64,000 nucleotides of DNA from JBCBSK01 sp965250105 (GCA_965250105.1 OZ252290.1:2976001-3040000); one strand, 5' to 3'. Counted from the first letter of the stretch, positions 1-7,619 are shown. Translations and numbers: made by a program. The notes: a model not told the origin generated them from the letters alone.

Positions 1-792
1 GCAGATGACCTCGTCGGCGATCAGCAGGATATCGCGCTCGGCGAGGATCTTCTTGACCTCGGGCCAATAGGTCGCGGGCGGGATGAGCACGCCGCCGGCG
101 CCCTGGATCGGTTCGGCGATGAAGGCCGCGACATTGTCCTCGCCAAGTTCGTCGATGGCCTCGGCCAGGGCCCGCGCCGCCTTGATGCCGAAGGCGTCCC
201 TGTCCGTGTCGCGGCCAAAGTCGAACCAGTAGGGTGGCATGATGTGGTGGATGTCCGGCATGGTGCCGCCCTGGGCGTGCATCGCCGACATGCCGCCAAG
301 CGCCGCCGCCGCCACCGTCGAGCCGTGATAGCCATAGGTCCGGCCGATGATCTTGCGCTTTTCCGGCTTGCCGACCGACTGCCAGTAGTGCCGCACCATG
401 CGGTAGGCGGTGTCGTTGGCTTCCGAGCCGGAATTGCAGAAGAAGACGTGCTTGAGATGGTCGGGCATCAGCCCGGTCAGCTTTTCGGCCAGCGCGATCG
501 CCGGCGGATGGGTCGTCTTGAAGAAGGTGTTGTAGTAGGGCAGTTCGAGCATCTGCCGATAGGCGGCATCGGCGATCGAGGTGCGGCCATAGCCGACCTG
601 CATCAGCCACAAGCCCGCCATGCCGTCGAGAATGCGGTTACCGTCGGAATCCCACAGCCACACGCCGTCCGCCTTGACGATGATCCGGCTGCCCTCGGCG
701 TTCAGCGCCTTGTAGTCGGTGAAGGGATGCAGATGGTGCGCGGCATCGATGCGCTGCAGATCCTCGGTCGACAGGTTGGGCGAGATGTTCAT
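1..792 (-). CDS. class III aminotransferase, SpuC-like (putrescine/omega-amino acid:pyruvate), 3' end outside window
   Basis: The N-terminal 264 residues of a PLP-dependent fold-type I class III aminotransferase; the reading frame is open to the left edge, so the catalytic lysine lies outside. Visible family blocks are CNSGSEANDTAYRMVRHYW, IIGRTYGYHGST, EPIQGAGGV and IADEVIC at the very edge, whose Asp contacts the PLP pyridine nitrogen. The wording is closest to putrescine-pyruvate aminotransferases (SpuC type), which remove an amino group from polyamines or omega-amino acids. The start at 792 has a good Shine-Dalgarno (GAGGAG). The palindrome TGTGATCACA 80 bp upstream is shared with the two PuuA-like genes, which supports a polyamine role. 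Exact substrate is inferred. Confidence 0.9.
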   Translation of the reverse strand, partial: MNISPNLSTEDLQRIDAAHHLHPFTDYKALNAEGSRIIVKADGVWLWDSDGNRILDGMAGLWLMQVGYGRTSIADAAYRQMLELPYYNTFFKTTHPPAIALAEKLTGLMPDHLKHVFFCNSGSEANDTAYRMVRHYWQSVGKPEKRKIIGRTYGYHGSTVAAAALGGMSAMHAQGGTMPDIHHIMPPYWFDFGRDTDRDAFGIKAARALAEAIDELGEDNVAAFIAEPIQGAGGVLIPPATYWPEVKKILAERDILLIADEVIC

Positions 793-873
793 CCTTGGTG
801 CTCCTCGTCGCCGCCGCGTCTCCGGGAGATCCGTCGCTGGCGGTGCGGTCATGGATCAGCAGGTCGCTGAAAT

Positions 874-883
874 TGTGATCACA
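874..883. promoter_or_regulatory. palindromic operator TGTGATCACA (copy 1)
   Basis: A perfect 10-bp palindrome lies 82 bp upstream of the aminotransferase start. Near-identical sites occur at 7620-7631 and 8443-8452 before the other polyamine genes. It is probably bound by the GntR/FadR regulator at 7713-8414. It is not a CRP site, because the half-sites have no spacer. Confidence 0.7.
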
Positions 884-977
884 GTCGAAGGGGAGTCATA
901 GCGCGTTGCCCAAAGGCCCGCAACAGATGGTCTCTGTCTCGTAGAGGTGTTTGATGCGTCGGATGGCCGATGACGAC

Positions 978-1319
978 CTAGTCGGTGCGTTGGTGCAGGC
1001 CGAAGCGCATGCCCTGCGGATCCTTGCAATTGCAGAACCGGCCAAAACCATCGACATCGGCGATCTTGTCTTCGGCCCAACCGCCGAGCGCGCGCACGGT
1101 TTGAATGGCTTGATCCAAGTCGGCGACCTGGAAATAGGGCACCATGCCCCACTCCGGATCGCCGCCATGCAGTCCGATGCGCATGCCGGCTGCATCGAAC
1201 CACCCGCCGTCTCCGGGCGCGCCCATCGTCTCGAAGCGCCAGCCGAACAGGTCGCGGAAGAAGGCGCTTGTCTTGCCGACATCGCCGGAACCCATTTCAA
1301 CAAAACTGATATGGCTCAT
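978..1319 (-). CDS. VOC (glyoxalase/bleomycin resistance-like) family protein
   Basis: A 113-residue single-domain vicinal oxygen chelate protein. It begins MSHISFVEMGSGDVGKTSAFFRDLFGWRFE, the typical first beta-alpha unit in which a helix follows the first metal-ligand strand, and ends with a second module (PYFQVADLDQAIQTV..GG.. and FCNCKDPQGMRFGL). Such proteins are often small dioxygenase- or isomerase-like enzymes or antibiotic-binding proteins acting as dimers; the substrate cannot be told. It stands alone on the minus strand, with the polyamine aminotransferase downstream in the same direction. No strong ribosome binding site is visible. Confidence 0.8.
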   Translation of the reverse strand: MSHISFVEMGSGDVGKTSAFFRDLFGWRFETMGAPGDGGWFDAAGMRIGLHGGDPEWGMVPYFQVADLDQAIQTVRALGGWAEDKIADVDGFGRFCNCKDPQGMRFGLHQRTD

Positions 1320-1503
1320 GATGCGGGATGCCTTTCTGTTCCTGACCGCCAGGCGAACCCAGCACGCCTCTCTTGGATGCGTCTGCCCGGCGGGCCGATG
1401 CGCTGTTCGACTAGGGGTCGACTAGGGCTCGCAGCCGACACGACACCCGACGGGAGATTTAGGACACCGTGTCGTCCAGGCCAGAGCGGTCCCGCCGATG
1501 ACC

Positions 1504-1791
1504 TCACGCCCGATCCTTGCTGCCGCCGGCGATGTCGTCGAGATCGCCGATGGCGAGATAGTTCAGTTCGCGAACCAGCCTGAGCGTCGGTTTCAGCGCG
1601 AAGCAGACCGAGCCGATCACGAAACACCAGATCGCCGGGTTTTCGAGGCTCTGATAGAAGAACAGCACCGAGCCGACCAGAAACAGCATGGCGGCGAGGA
1701 AATCGATGACCGTGTGGCAGATTTCCCAGAAGGCATAGACCGCCCGGTGGCGCGGCGATCGCGTATGGTTGGCGGGATCGAACATCTTCAT
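1504..1791 (-). CDS. YrhK-like domain membrane protein
   Basis: A 95-residue protein with two hydrophobic segments (AVYAFWEICHTVIDFLAAMLFLVGSVLFF and PAIWCFVIGSVCFALKPTLRL) in the arrangement of YrhK-like proteins common in Rhizobiales, ending in a charged tail (RELNYLAIGDLDDIAGG). Function of the family is unknown. The start MKMFDP at 1791 is chosen over the longer frame because GGGGAG lies at the right distance upstream and the extra N-terminus looks like untranslated leader. It lies 55 bp downstream of the lysE-like gene on the same strand and may share its transcript. Confidence 0.75.
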   Translation of the reverse strand: MKMFDPANHTRSPRHRAVYAFWEICHTVIDFLAAMLFLVGSVLFFYQSLENPAIWCFVIGSVCFALKPTLRLVRELNYLAIGDLDDIAGGSKDRA

Positions 1792-1846
1792 CGTCGCTCG
1801 CTCCCCGCCGCGCGTCCCCGGCGTTCCGATGGGCCGCATCCGGGCG

Positions 1847-2473
1847 TCACTGATTGCGGCTCGTGACCGCGACCAGTGCGCCGGCGCCGATCAGCAGGCT
1901 GCCGCCGACGCGGTTGGCGGCCCGCAGCACCGACGGCTGCCGGATCTTGTCGCGCGCCATGCCGGCCAGAACGGCGAAGGCCGCCGCGTTCGTGACCGCC
2001 AGCACCAGGAAGGTGATCTCCATGACGACGAATTGCGGCAGGAGCGGCGCGGTATGGTCGATGAATTGCGGCAGGAAGGCGATGAAGAAGACGATGGATT
2101 TCGGGTTGAGCGCCGTCACCGCGAAGGAATGGCCGAACATTTTCAGCCGGTCCTCGCGGCTCTCGACCGGATCAATGTCGCCGAGGCTGCCGGCGCTGCG
2201 CCACAGCTTGACGCCGAGCCAGATGAGATAGGCGGCCCCCAGCCATTTCAGCACCATGAACAAGGTGGCCGAGGTCATCAGGATCGCGCCGAGGCCGGCG
2301 AGCGAGGCCGTCATGGCGACGAAATCGCCGAGCGCCACGCCGGGCACGGTGGCCCAGCCCGACCCGCGTCCGCGCCCGAGCGCATAGCCGACCACGAGAA
2401 GGATGGTGGGGCCGGGGATCATCAGCATGATGCCGGCGGCGATGGTGAAGGCGAGCCAGGCTTCGATGGTCAT
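1847..2473 (-). CDS. LysE/RhtB family amino acid exporter
   Basis: A 208-residue inner-membrane protein with the LysE/RhtB signature at the N-terminus (AFTIAAGIMLMIPGPTILLVVGYALGRGRGSGWATVPGVALGDF) and about six hydrophobic segments, the usual length and topology. The mid-protein block FAVTALNPKSIVFFIAFLPQFID is also typical. Members export amino acids or homoserine lactones out of the cytoplasm using the proton gradient; the substrate here is not predictable. The start MTIEAWLAF at 2473 is preferred over the frame start 14 codons upstream because the protein then begins directly at its first membrane helix. It is divergent from the glutathione transferase at 2638. Confidence 0.88.
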   Translation of the reverse strand: MTIEAWLAFTIAAGIMLMIPGPTILLVVGYALGRGRGSGWATVPGVALGDFVAMTASLAGLGAILMTSATLFMVLKWLGAAYLIWLGVKLWRSAGSLGDIDPVESREDRLKMFGHSFAVTALNPKSIVFFIAFLPQFIDHTAPLLPQFVVMEITFLVLAVTNAAAFAVLAGMARDKIRQPSVLRAANRVGGSLLIGAGALVAVTSRNQ

Positions 2474-2637
2474 GGGGGCGGGTCCTGTTGATTGTTGAAG
2501 CGCCCAGCGATCCATGCGCAGGATGCCGCGTCAATCCCCTTGTCGACCCCTTTTGTCGTCGATTGCCCAACGTGACGGTCATTTCCGTTGATGTCCCGTC
2601 GACGATGGGCCGGGCAGGGGCGGATCAGGAGGCGCGC

Positions 2638-3669
2638 ATGCCCAAGGATGCTCCCGATGCGTCCGTCGAGGAAGACCAGACGGCGGCGGCCGCGCGACGG
2701 GCGCGGGGCGAGTTCGTCCGCGGCGTCAGCGGTTTTCGCCATGCGCTGGGCGATCCGGCGTTCCCGGCCGAGCCGGGCCGGTATCACCTGTTCGTCGCGC
2801 TCAACTGTCCCTGGTGCCATCGCGTCACGTTGGCGCGCGGCGTTCTGGGCCTTGAGCGCGCCATCAGCATGGATGTCGCCTTCCCGAACCGGACGGGCGA
2901 CGACGACCCGGCCGGGCCGAACTTGTGGGAATTCAATCCCGACCGCGTGGCCAGCCTGACCGGCGCGCCGCTGCCCGAATGCACATGGGAAACGGGGACC
3001 GGCAAGGCCTTGCGGCTCGCCAAGCAAGTCTATCGGGCGGAAGGCTCGGACGAGCAGTCGGTGCCGATCCTCTACGACAAGCGGGCCGGACGCATCGTCA
3101 ACAATGAAAGCGCCGATATCCTGCGCATGCTGAACCGTTCGGCCGACGCGCTCGGCAGCACGCGCCCCGCCGCCGAGCGCCCCGACCTCTATCCCGACGA
3201 CCCAGCGCTCGGGGCCGAGATCGACCGGCTCAACGAGCGGATCTATGTCGGCATCAACAATGGCGCCTACAAGGCCGGCTTCTCGTCCGATCAGGCGGTC
3301 TATGCGGCGGCGTTCGAGGCCTATTTCGACACGCTCGACGCGTTGGAGGCGCTGTTGGCCGACGGCCGGCCGTTCCTGACCGGCGGCCGCTTCACCGAAG
3401 CCGACTTGCGGCTCTTTCCGACGCTCTACCGGCACGACCCGGTCTATTTCGTGCGCATGAAGCTGAATGGCGCGCGGCTTCTCGACTATCCCCGTCTCTG
3501 GCGCTGGCTCTGCTGGGTCCATGCGCTGCCCGGCGTGCGCGGGGCCGGCTCGCTGGCGCACTGCCGGCAGGGCTATTTCGGCCGCTCCTGGAACGGTGTC
3601 GTGCCGCTGGGGCCGCTGAAGCCGATGCCCTATCCGGAAGCGTATGAGCATCCCGAACTGGCGGGCTGA
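2638..3669 (+). CDS. glutathionyl-hydroquinone reductase (xi-class GST, YqjG/ECM4-like)
   Basis: A 343-residue cytosolic protein with an N-terminal thioredoxin-like domain carrying the active-site block NCPWCHRVTLAR (Cys near residue 60) and a C-terminal all-helical GST domain. The long length and the segments FPNRTGDDDPAGPNLWEFNPD and VPILYDKRAGRIVNNESADILRMLN are those of the xi class, which reduces glutathionyl-hydroquinones with GSH. A CAGGAG ribosome site immediately before ATG 2638 decides the start over the upstream in-frame ATGs at 2488 and 2605. It is transcribed away from the LysE gene; the retron island begins about 250 bp after its stop. Confidence 0.88.
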   Translation: MPKDAPDASVEEDQTAAAARRARGEFVRGVSGFRHALGDPAFPAEPGRYHLFVALNCPWCHRVTLARGVLGLERAISMDVAFPNRTGDDDPAGPNLWEFNPDRVASLTGAPLPECTWETGTGKALRLAKQVYRAEGSDEQSVPILYDKRAGRIVNNESADILRMLNRSADALGSTRPAAERPDLYPDDPALGAEIDRLNERIYVGINNGAYKAGFSSDQAVYAAAFEAYFDTLDALEALLADGRPFLTGGRFTEADLRLFPTLYRHDPVYFVRMKLNGARLLDYPRLWRWLCWVHALPGVRGAGSLAHCRQGYFGRSWNGVVPLGPLKPMPYPEAYEHPELAG

Positions 3670-3903
3670 GCGGAACAATCACCGATGGATGTCCGCTACG
3701 AGCCCTTCTGCGACATTCGCTTCCTGCTCATGCCCGGTAGTCACGGCCCCTTGCTATCGTTAGTGACATTGGCTGGTGGCTTCTGCTGCTGGCGGCAAAG
3801 CCGCCGTTATCCGGTTGGGCAATTTCGGCCCAAAACAGGCGATCATGGCAGTCAGCCCGAGTGACGGCTTAACGCTTTTGGCTACTGATGATCCTCCAGT
3901 ATC
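3670..3903. other. non-coding flank of the retron island
   Basis: No convincing reading frame. Small stem-loops are present: GGCGG/CCGCC at 3791-3805 and TTGGGC/GCCCAA at 3815-3833. Base composition shifts here from the GC-rich host style to the lower-GC style of the retron, so this is probably the left end of a transferred segment. No integrase, tRNA or terminal repeat is seen. Confidence 0.4.
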
Positions 3904-3931
3904 TTGTCGTTCCGAAAGTAGGTGGTAGAGT
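3904..3931 (+). promoter_or_regulatory. possible sigma70-type promoter of the retron
   Basis: TTGTCG at 3904-3909 and TAGAGT at 3926-3931 are separated by 16 bp, and each matches four of six consensus positions. Initiation about 7 nt downstream would place the RNA 5' end at or next to the a1 strand of the retron RNA at 3938. This is inference from spacing, not proof. Confidence 0.4.
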
Positions 3932-3937
3932 AATCCA

Positions 3938-4098
3938 TCTCTTAGCTGAGTGTTTTGCCGAAACGCTCTATGCCGGGTGATTTGCCAGGCTGTGTTTGAT
4001 TGAACGACTTTGGGCGCCGACTTCGATCGGTTTTGTCGGCCCCGGTCTTCGCCTCGGCGCCGACAAAACCAATCGAAGTCGGACGCTTAAGTAAGAGA
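3938..4098 (+). ncRNA. retron msr-msd RNA (template and primer for msDNA)
   Basis: This segment has every structural part expected of a retron RNA in order. Strand a1 (TCTCTTA, 3938-3944) is complementary to a2 (TAAGAGA, 4092-4098). TTAGC follows a1 directly and puts the likely branching guanosine at 3945, as in Ec86. Two msr stem-loops come next: 3948-3955 with 3961-3968 (8 bp, loop TGCCG), and 3972-3978 with 3984-3990 (G-A mismatch inside, loop containing TTT). Then a very long msd hairpin pairs 4017-4040 with 4059-4082 (24 positions, one mismatch), extended by GCG/CGC around a bulged A. The msr-msd, effector, RT order is that of St85/Ec86-type retrons. Exact ends are inferred. Confidence 0.82.
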
Positions 4099-4104
4099 AC
4101 TAGA

Positions 4105-5007
4105 ATGGACCACCCCTTGCGCAGCGATGATCACAAATCGCTGCGCAAGGGGCTATACAGACTAGTATCCAACGGCTTCAGTATCCCGAGACAGAGCAAC
4201 ATTGTCTTCGTTTGCGGTGGCAGCGAACCGCACCATATGCGCCGTCGCTTTCAAGAGGAATTTGAGGCACTTCTGCCTGGCTACGAATTCTTCGAACCCG
4301 AATTCGCGATGCGCAAGTATTGGACGCTCGGAGATAGCGAACCCTTCGACATCACCACATTCGAAGAACTGATCGGGAACCTGTCCCACTCAATTATCAT
4401 TTTTCCCGAGGCTGCAGGCTCACTCGCCGAAACAGGATACTTTTCTGCGCGGCCAGACATCGCCAAGAAGATTCTGCTCGCTATTAATTCGCCACATCTC
4501 ACCAATGACAGTTTCATATCAATCGGCCCCGCGAAGAAGATAGCTGATGTTTCTGTCTTTCAGCCAAACATTCAGTTTGACTACGACGATCCGAATTTCA
4601 ATTTGATATCGCAAAGACTTCTTGATCGAGCGCCGCTTCATTCGACCAGACGAGCTCTGAAAATAATGGCGTTCTCGGACATGGACAGTTTTGAGCTCTT
4701 TGCGATCATCCAGTCTATGGTTGCGTTACTGGGCATTGGAACAGTCGACGACATTGAGTTCTTCCTTCGAGGGGTGTTTTCCGGGCACATTGGACCATCG
4801 AAAGTAAAGCAGATTGTTTCAATCCTCGTCGGTTCAGGGCGGCTCGTTGAGATTGGAGATTATGGCCACCTTAAGGTCAGCAACGAAGACAATCTTATCC
4901 TGCAAATCAAGGACGGCGCGAAGACCGAACACGATGTCTTGAAGGTCGAGCTTTCGGCGGTTTATCTGGCAGCGGACCCAGACTTCCGCTCTTTGCTGGA
5001 GGTCTGA
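4105..5007 (+). CDS. retron effector, St85/RcaT-like (nucleoside deoxyribosyltransferase-like fold)
   Basis: A 300-residue protein resembling the toxin effectors of type II retrons (RcaT of St85/Sen2; NDT-like effector of Ec86). Visible family blocks are IVFVCGG (33-39), FFEPEFA (62-68), DITTFEELIGNLSHSIIIFPEAAGSLAETGYFS (82-114) and NDSFISIGPAKKI (134-146). Glu109 in SLAETGYFS aligns with the glutamate of the NDT-like catalytic site. The C-terminal third (about 205-300) looks like a small winged-helix domain. Such effectors act by nucleotide/NAD N-glycosidase-type chemistry or related toxicity when phage disturbs the RT-msDNA complex. ATG 4105 is chosen because the frame upstream runs through the msd hairpin; AAGAGA at 4093-4098 is the only Shine-Dalgarno. 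GC content is lower than in neighbours. Confidence 0.85.
   Translation: MDHPLRSDDHKSLRKGLYRLVSNGFSIPRQSNIVFVCGGSEPHHMRRRFQEEFEALLPGYEFFEPEFAMRKYWTLGDSEPFDITTFEELIGNLSHSIIIFPEAAGSLAETGYFSARPDIAKKILLAINSPHLTNDSFISIGPAKKIADVSVFQPNIQFDYDDPNFNLISQRLLDRAPLHSTRRALKIMAFSDMDSFELFAIIQSMVALLGIGTVDDIEFFLRGVFSGHIGPSKVKQIVSILVGSGRLVEIGDYGHLKVSNEDNLILQIKDGAKTEHDVLKVELSAVYLAADPDFRSLLEV
4113..4152. repeat. perfect 16-bp inverted repeat inside the 5' end of the retron effector gene
   Basis: CCCCTTGCGCAGCGAT at 4113-4128 is the exact reverse complement of 4137-4152, with an 8-nt loop (GATCACAA). It covers roughly codons 3 to 16 of the effector. In mRNA it would form a very stable hairpin just after the start codon. 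It may control translation or be part of an extended retron RNA. Confidence 0.85.
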
Positions 5008-5008
5008 T

Positions 5009-5950
5009 TTGCTTATTGAGCTTCTGAGTAAGACTTCCAGTATACCGGAATCCAAGCTTCTCAGCTTGTCGTCGACGGCAAGTCGTCGTTATAAGGTCTA
5101 CACGATCCCGAAGAGGGCCGGTGGCGATAGGTTGATTGAGCATCCCAGCCGAGAGCTGAAAGCAATTCAACGCTGGATCGTGCAGGTCTTGTTCGCTCGG
5201 TTTCCCGTGCACGAGGCTGCAACAGCCTACCGGAAGGGATCAGGGATTAGAGAGAATGCGGAGCGGCATCGGCAAACCAAATTCACGAACAGGTATGACT
5301 TTTCAAGCTTTTTCCCTTCATTTTCGCAAGGCCGGGTCCTTCAATACTTGTCGGAGCAATCCAAGAACCTTGGGATCGAACTCGCGCAGCGCGACCTCGA
5401 CTTTGTTGGAAACATGGTGTGCCGAAACGGTCGGCTCACGATTGGAGCCGCGAGTTCCCCCTCGATCACTAACGCAATGATGTTCGAGTTTGATCGCCGA
5501 ATGCACCAGGATTGCCGAGAACGAGGTCTCGTATTTACGAGATACGCGGATGACATCTTCATATCGTCGTTCGAGCCTGGGAAGATGGAGAAGTTGGAGG
5601 ACCTAATTGTTAAAAGCAAGCGTGGCATTCCTCATCTTCAGCTGCGGCTGAATCACCAGAAAACTACTTACCTTTCGAAGAAGTATAGAAGAAAGATCGC
5701 CGGGGTCGTAATTACGCCTCAGCATACCTTATCAATTGGCAGAGAGCGAAAAAGAGAAATTAAGGCGCTGATACACCAGTGGATCAAGGGCGAAATAGAG
5801 GTGGGAAAGTTATTGTATCTGAAAGGGCTGTTTGCTTTTGCAATTGATATTGAGCCCAGTTTTGAGGCACGATTGGTGGAAAAATACGGGAAGGCACAAA
5901 TACAGCTGCTCAGAAGCGCCGATTACGATTTTCCATTAGGGCTCATCTAA
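5009..5950 (+). CDS. retron reverse transcriptase
   Basis: A 313-residue RNA-directed DNA polymerase of the retron clade. Motifs in order: the retron hallmark NAxxH (N83-AER-H87), catalytic motif A with D97 (YDFSSFFPSF), GAASSPSITNAMMFEFD (147-162), YADD (179-182) holding the other two catalytic aspartates, and IAGVVIT (230-236) in the place of the retron VTG motif that contacts the msr RNA. It would copy the msd part of the RNA at 3938-4098 into branched msDNA and, with it, hold the effector inactive. It starts at TTG 5009, one base after the effector stop, with GGAGG at 4998-5002, so the two genes are translationally linked. Length is normal for the family, and all catalytic residues are intact. 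Confidence 0.93.
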   Translation: MLIELLSKTSSIPESKLLSLSSTASRRYKVYTIPKRAGGDRLIEHPSRELKAIQRWIVQVLFARFPVHEAATAYRKGSGIRENAERHRQTKFTNRYDFSSFFPSFSQGRVLQYLSEQSKNLGIELAQRDLDFVGNMVCRNGRLTIGAASSPSITNAMMFEFDRRMHQDCRERGLVFTRYADDIFISSFEPGKMEKLEDLIVKSKRGIPHLQLRLNHQKTTYLSKKYRRKIAGVVITPQHTLSIGRERKREIKALIHQWIKGEIEVGKLLYLKGLFAFAIDIEPSFEARLVEKYGKAQIQLLRSADYDFPLGLI

Positions 5951-6187
5951 GGGGTAGTCGAGCATTCTCGTCTGTTGCTCTGAGAGATTCCAGGCATCTG
6001 TCCTCGCCGCAGCGAACGTCCGCTTCCCGCCCTTATTGGTCATCTTTTTCGTAACGCAGCTAACGACCGCTTTGGGGATATTGCCGTCATCGGCATTCCG
6101 GCAACGAATGACCACTTCCCGCCCTTTTCGTAGGTTACCCAGATTTTTCGAATAACCGCTTCGTCCGCATGGCGGTCCTTCGATGCT
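5951..6187. other. non-coding right flank of the retron island
   Basis: No gene is supported. The segment holds two direct copies of CTTCCCGCCCTT (6023-6034 and 6115-6126), each in a similar local context, possibly relics of a degenerate intergenic repeat. It separates the retron RT stop from the 3' end of the glutamine synthetase-like gene on the opposite strand. No clear terminator is seen. Confidence 0.4.
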
Positions 6188-7585
6188 TCACACATTCAAC
6201 AAAAGATATTCCCGCTCCCAGGGGCTGATGACCCGCATGAAGGTTTCGAATTCCTCCTGCTTGATGGCGCGGAAGGTCGTGACGAAGGTCTTGCCGAAGA
6301 CATCTGCCAGGGGTTCGCATTCCTCGAACAGCGCCACCGCCTCGAGGAGCCCGCGCGGCAGGCCATAGGGCAGTTCGCGGGCCGAGCCGTCGAGCGGGTC
6401 GTCCGGCGTCAGCCCCTCCTCGATGCCGAGATAGCCGCAGGCCAGCGATGCCGCGATCGCGAGATAGGGATTGGCGTCCGACGACGGCACGCGGTTTTCG
6501 ACCCGGAGCGCCTGGGCGCTCGAGGCCGGCACGCGGAAGCCGACGGTGCGGTTGTCATCGCCCCATTGGGTGTTGATCGGCGCCACCGACCAGCGGCTCA
6601 GCCGGCGGTAGGAATTCACGTAGGGCGCCAGCATGCACATGACATTGGGCATGTATTTCTGGTGGCCGGCGATGAAGGAGAAGAATTCCGGCGTCCTTTT
6701 GCCGTCGGCGTCGGCGAAGATGTTGCGGCCGGTTTCGATGTCGATGATCGACTGGTGGATATGCATCGCGCTGCCCGGCTGGCCTTCCATCGGCTTGGCC
6801 ATGAAGGTCGCATACATGTCGTGGTTCAGCGCCGCCTCGCGGATCGTCCGCTTGAAGGTGAACACCTGATCGGCCAGTTCCAGCGGGTCGCCGTGGCGCA
6901 GGTTGATCTCCATCTGCGCCGCGCCCTCCTCGCGGATCAGCGTGTCGATCATCAGCCCCTGGCGCTCGGAATAGTGGTAGATGTCGTCGAAGAGTTCGTC
7001 GAATTCGTTGATCGCGGAAATCGAATAGCCGAGCTTCGATGCCTCTGGCCGGCCCGAGCGGCCGACCGGCGGCTCCAGCGGATAGTCCGGGTCCTTGTTG
7101 GTCTGGACGAGGTAGAATTCGAGCTCCGGCGCCACCACGGGCTTCCAGCCGCGCGCCGCGAACAGCCCGACCACCCGGCGCAGCACCTGGCGCGGCGACA
7201 GTTCGACCGGCCGGCCGTCGCGGTGAAAGGCGTCATGGACGATCTGCGCGGTCGGGTCCGATTCCCACGGCACTTCACAGAGCGTCGACAGGTCGGGTTC
7301 GAGCACGATGTCGCCGTCGCGCGGGTCGTGCTGGAAATTGTCGTCCTCTTCCGGATATTCGCCGGTCACGGTCTGCCGGAAGATCGAACTCGACAGCGAC
7401 TGGGCCGGCTGGTCGAAGAATTTCTCGGCCGGCATCATCTTGCCGCGCGGGATGCCGGCGATATCGGGGATGATGCATTCGACGTCCTCGATCCCGCGCG
7501 CCTCGATCCATTTGCGGGCATCCTCGAGGGTCCTGGCGCCGCGCACGGCGGTGGCGGGTTTCGCGCTCTGCTTGCGCTTGGGCAT
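6188..7585 (-). CDS. glutamine synthetase family protein, PuuA-like (gamma-glutamylpolyamine synthetase)
   Basis: A 465-residue type I glutamine synthetase fold protein, of the length usual for gamma-glutamylputrescine synthetases. It has the beta-grasp N-terminus (RGIEDVECIIPDIAGIPRGKMMPAEKFF) and catalytic-domain blocks GAAQMEINLRHGDP, GSAMHIHQS (ATP/metal site), NSYRRLSRWSVAPINTQWGDDNRTVGFRVP and ENRVPSSDANPYLAIAASLACGYLGIEEGL. It would ligate glutamate to a polyamine or another amine using ATP. The 12-bp palindrome at 7620-7631 lies 35 bp upstream of the start and matches the sites before the aminotransferase and the second GS-like gene. The retron lies at its 3' side. Confidence 0.88.
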   Translation of the reverse strand: MPKRKQSAKPATAVRGARTLEDARKWIEARGIEDVECIIPDIAGIPRGKMMPAEKFFDQPAQSLSSSIFRQTVTGEYPEEDDNFQHDPRDGDIVLEPDLSTLCEVPWESDPTAQIVHDAFHRDGRPVELSPRQVLRRVVGLFAARGWKPVVAPELEFYLVQTNKDPDYPLEPPVGRSGRPEASKLGYSISAINEFDELFDDIYHYSERQGLMIDTLIREEGAAQMEINLRHGDPLELADQVFTFKRTIREAALNHDMYATFMAKPMEGQPGSAMHIHQSIIDIETGRNIFADADGKRTPEFFSFIAGHQKYMPNVMCMLAPYVNSYRRLSRWSVAPINTQWGDDNRTVGFRVPASSAQALRVENRVPSSDANPYLAIAASLACGYLGIEEGLTPDDPLDGSARELPYGLPRGLLEAVALFEECEPLADVFGKTFVTTFRAIKQEEFETFMRVISPWEREYLLLNV

Positions 7586-7619
7586 GGTGGGCCTTTTTCG
7601 TGGCTATCGGTGGGCGCCA

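Noticed and set aside
874..883. CRP-type site
   Set aside because: CRP needs a 6-bp spacer between TGTGA and TCACA. Here the halves abut, and the context points to a GntR/FadR operator.
4000..4104. Upstream extension of the retron effector frame from TTG 4000
   Set aside because: The extension is translated from the msd hairpin; ATG 4105 after a2 fits known effector N-termini better.
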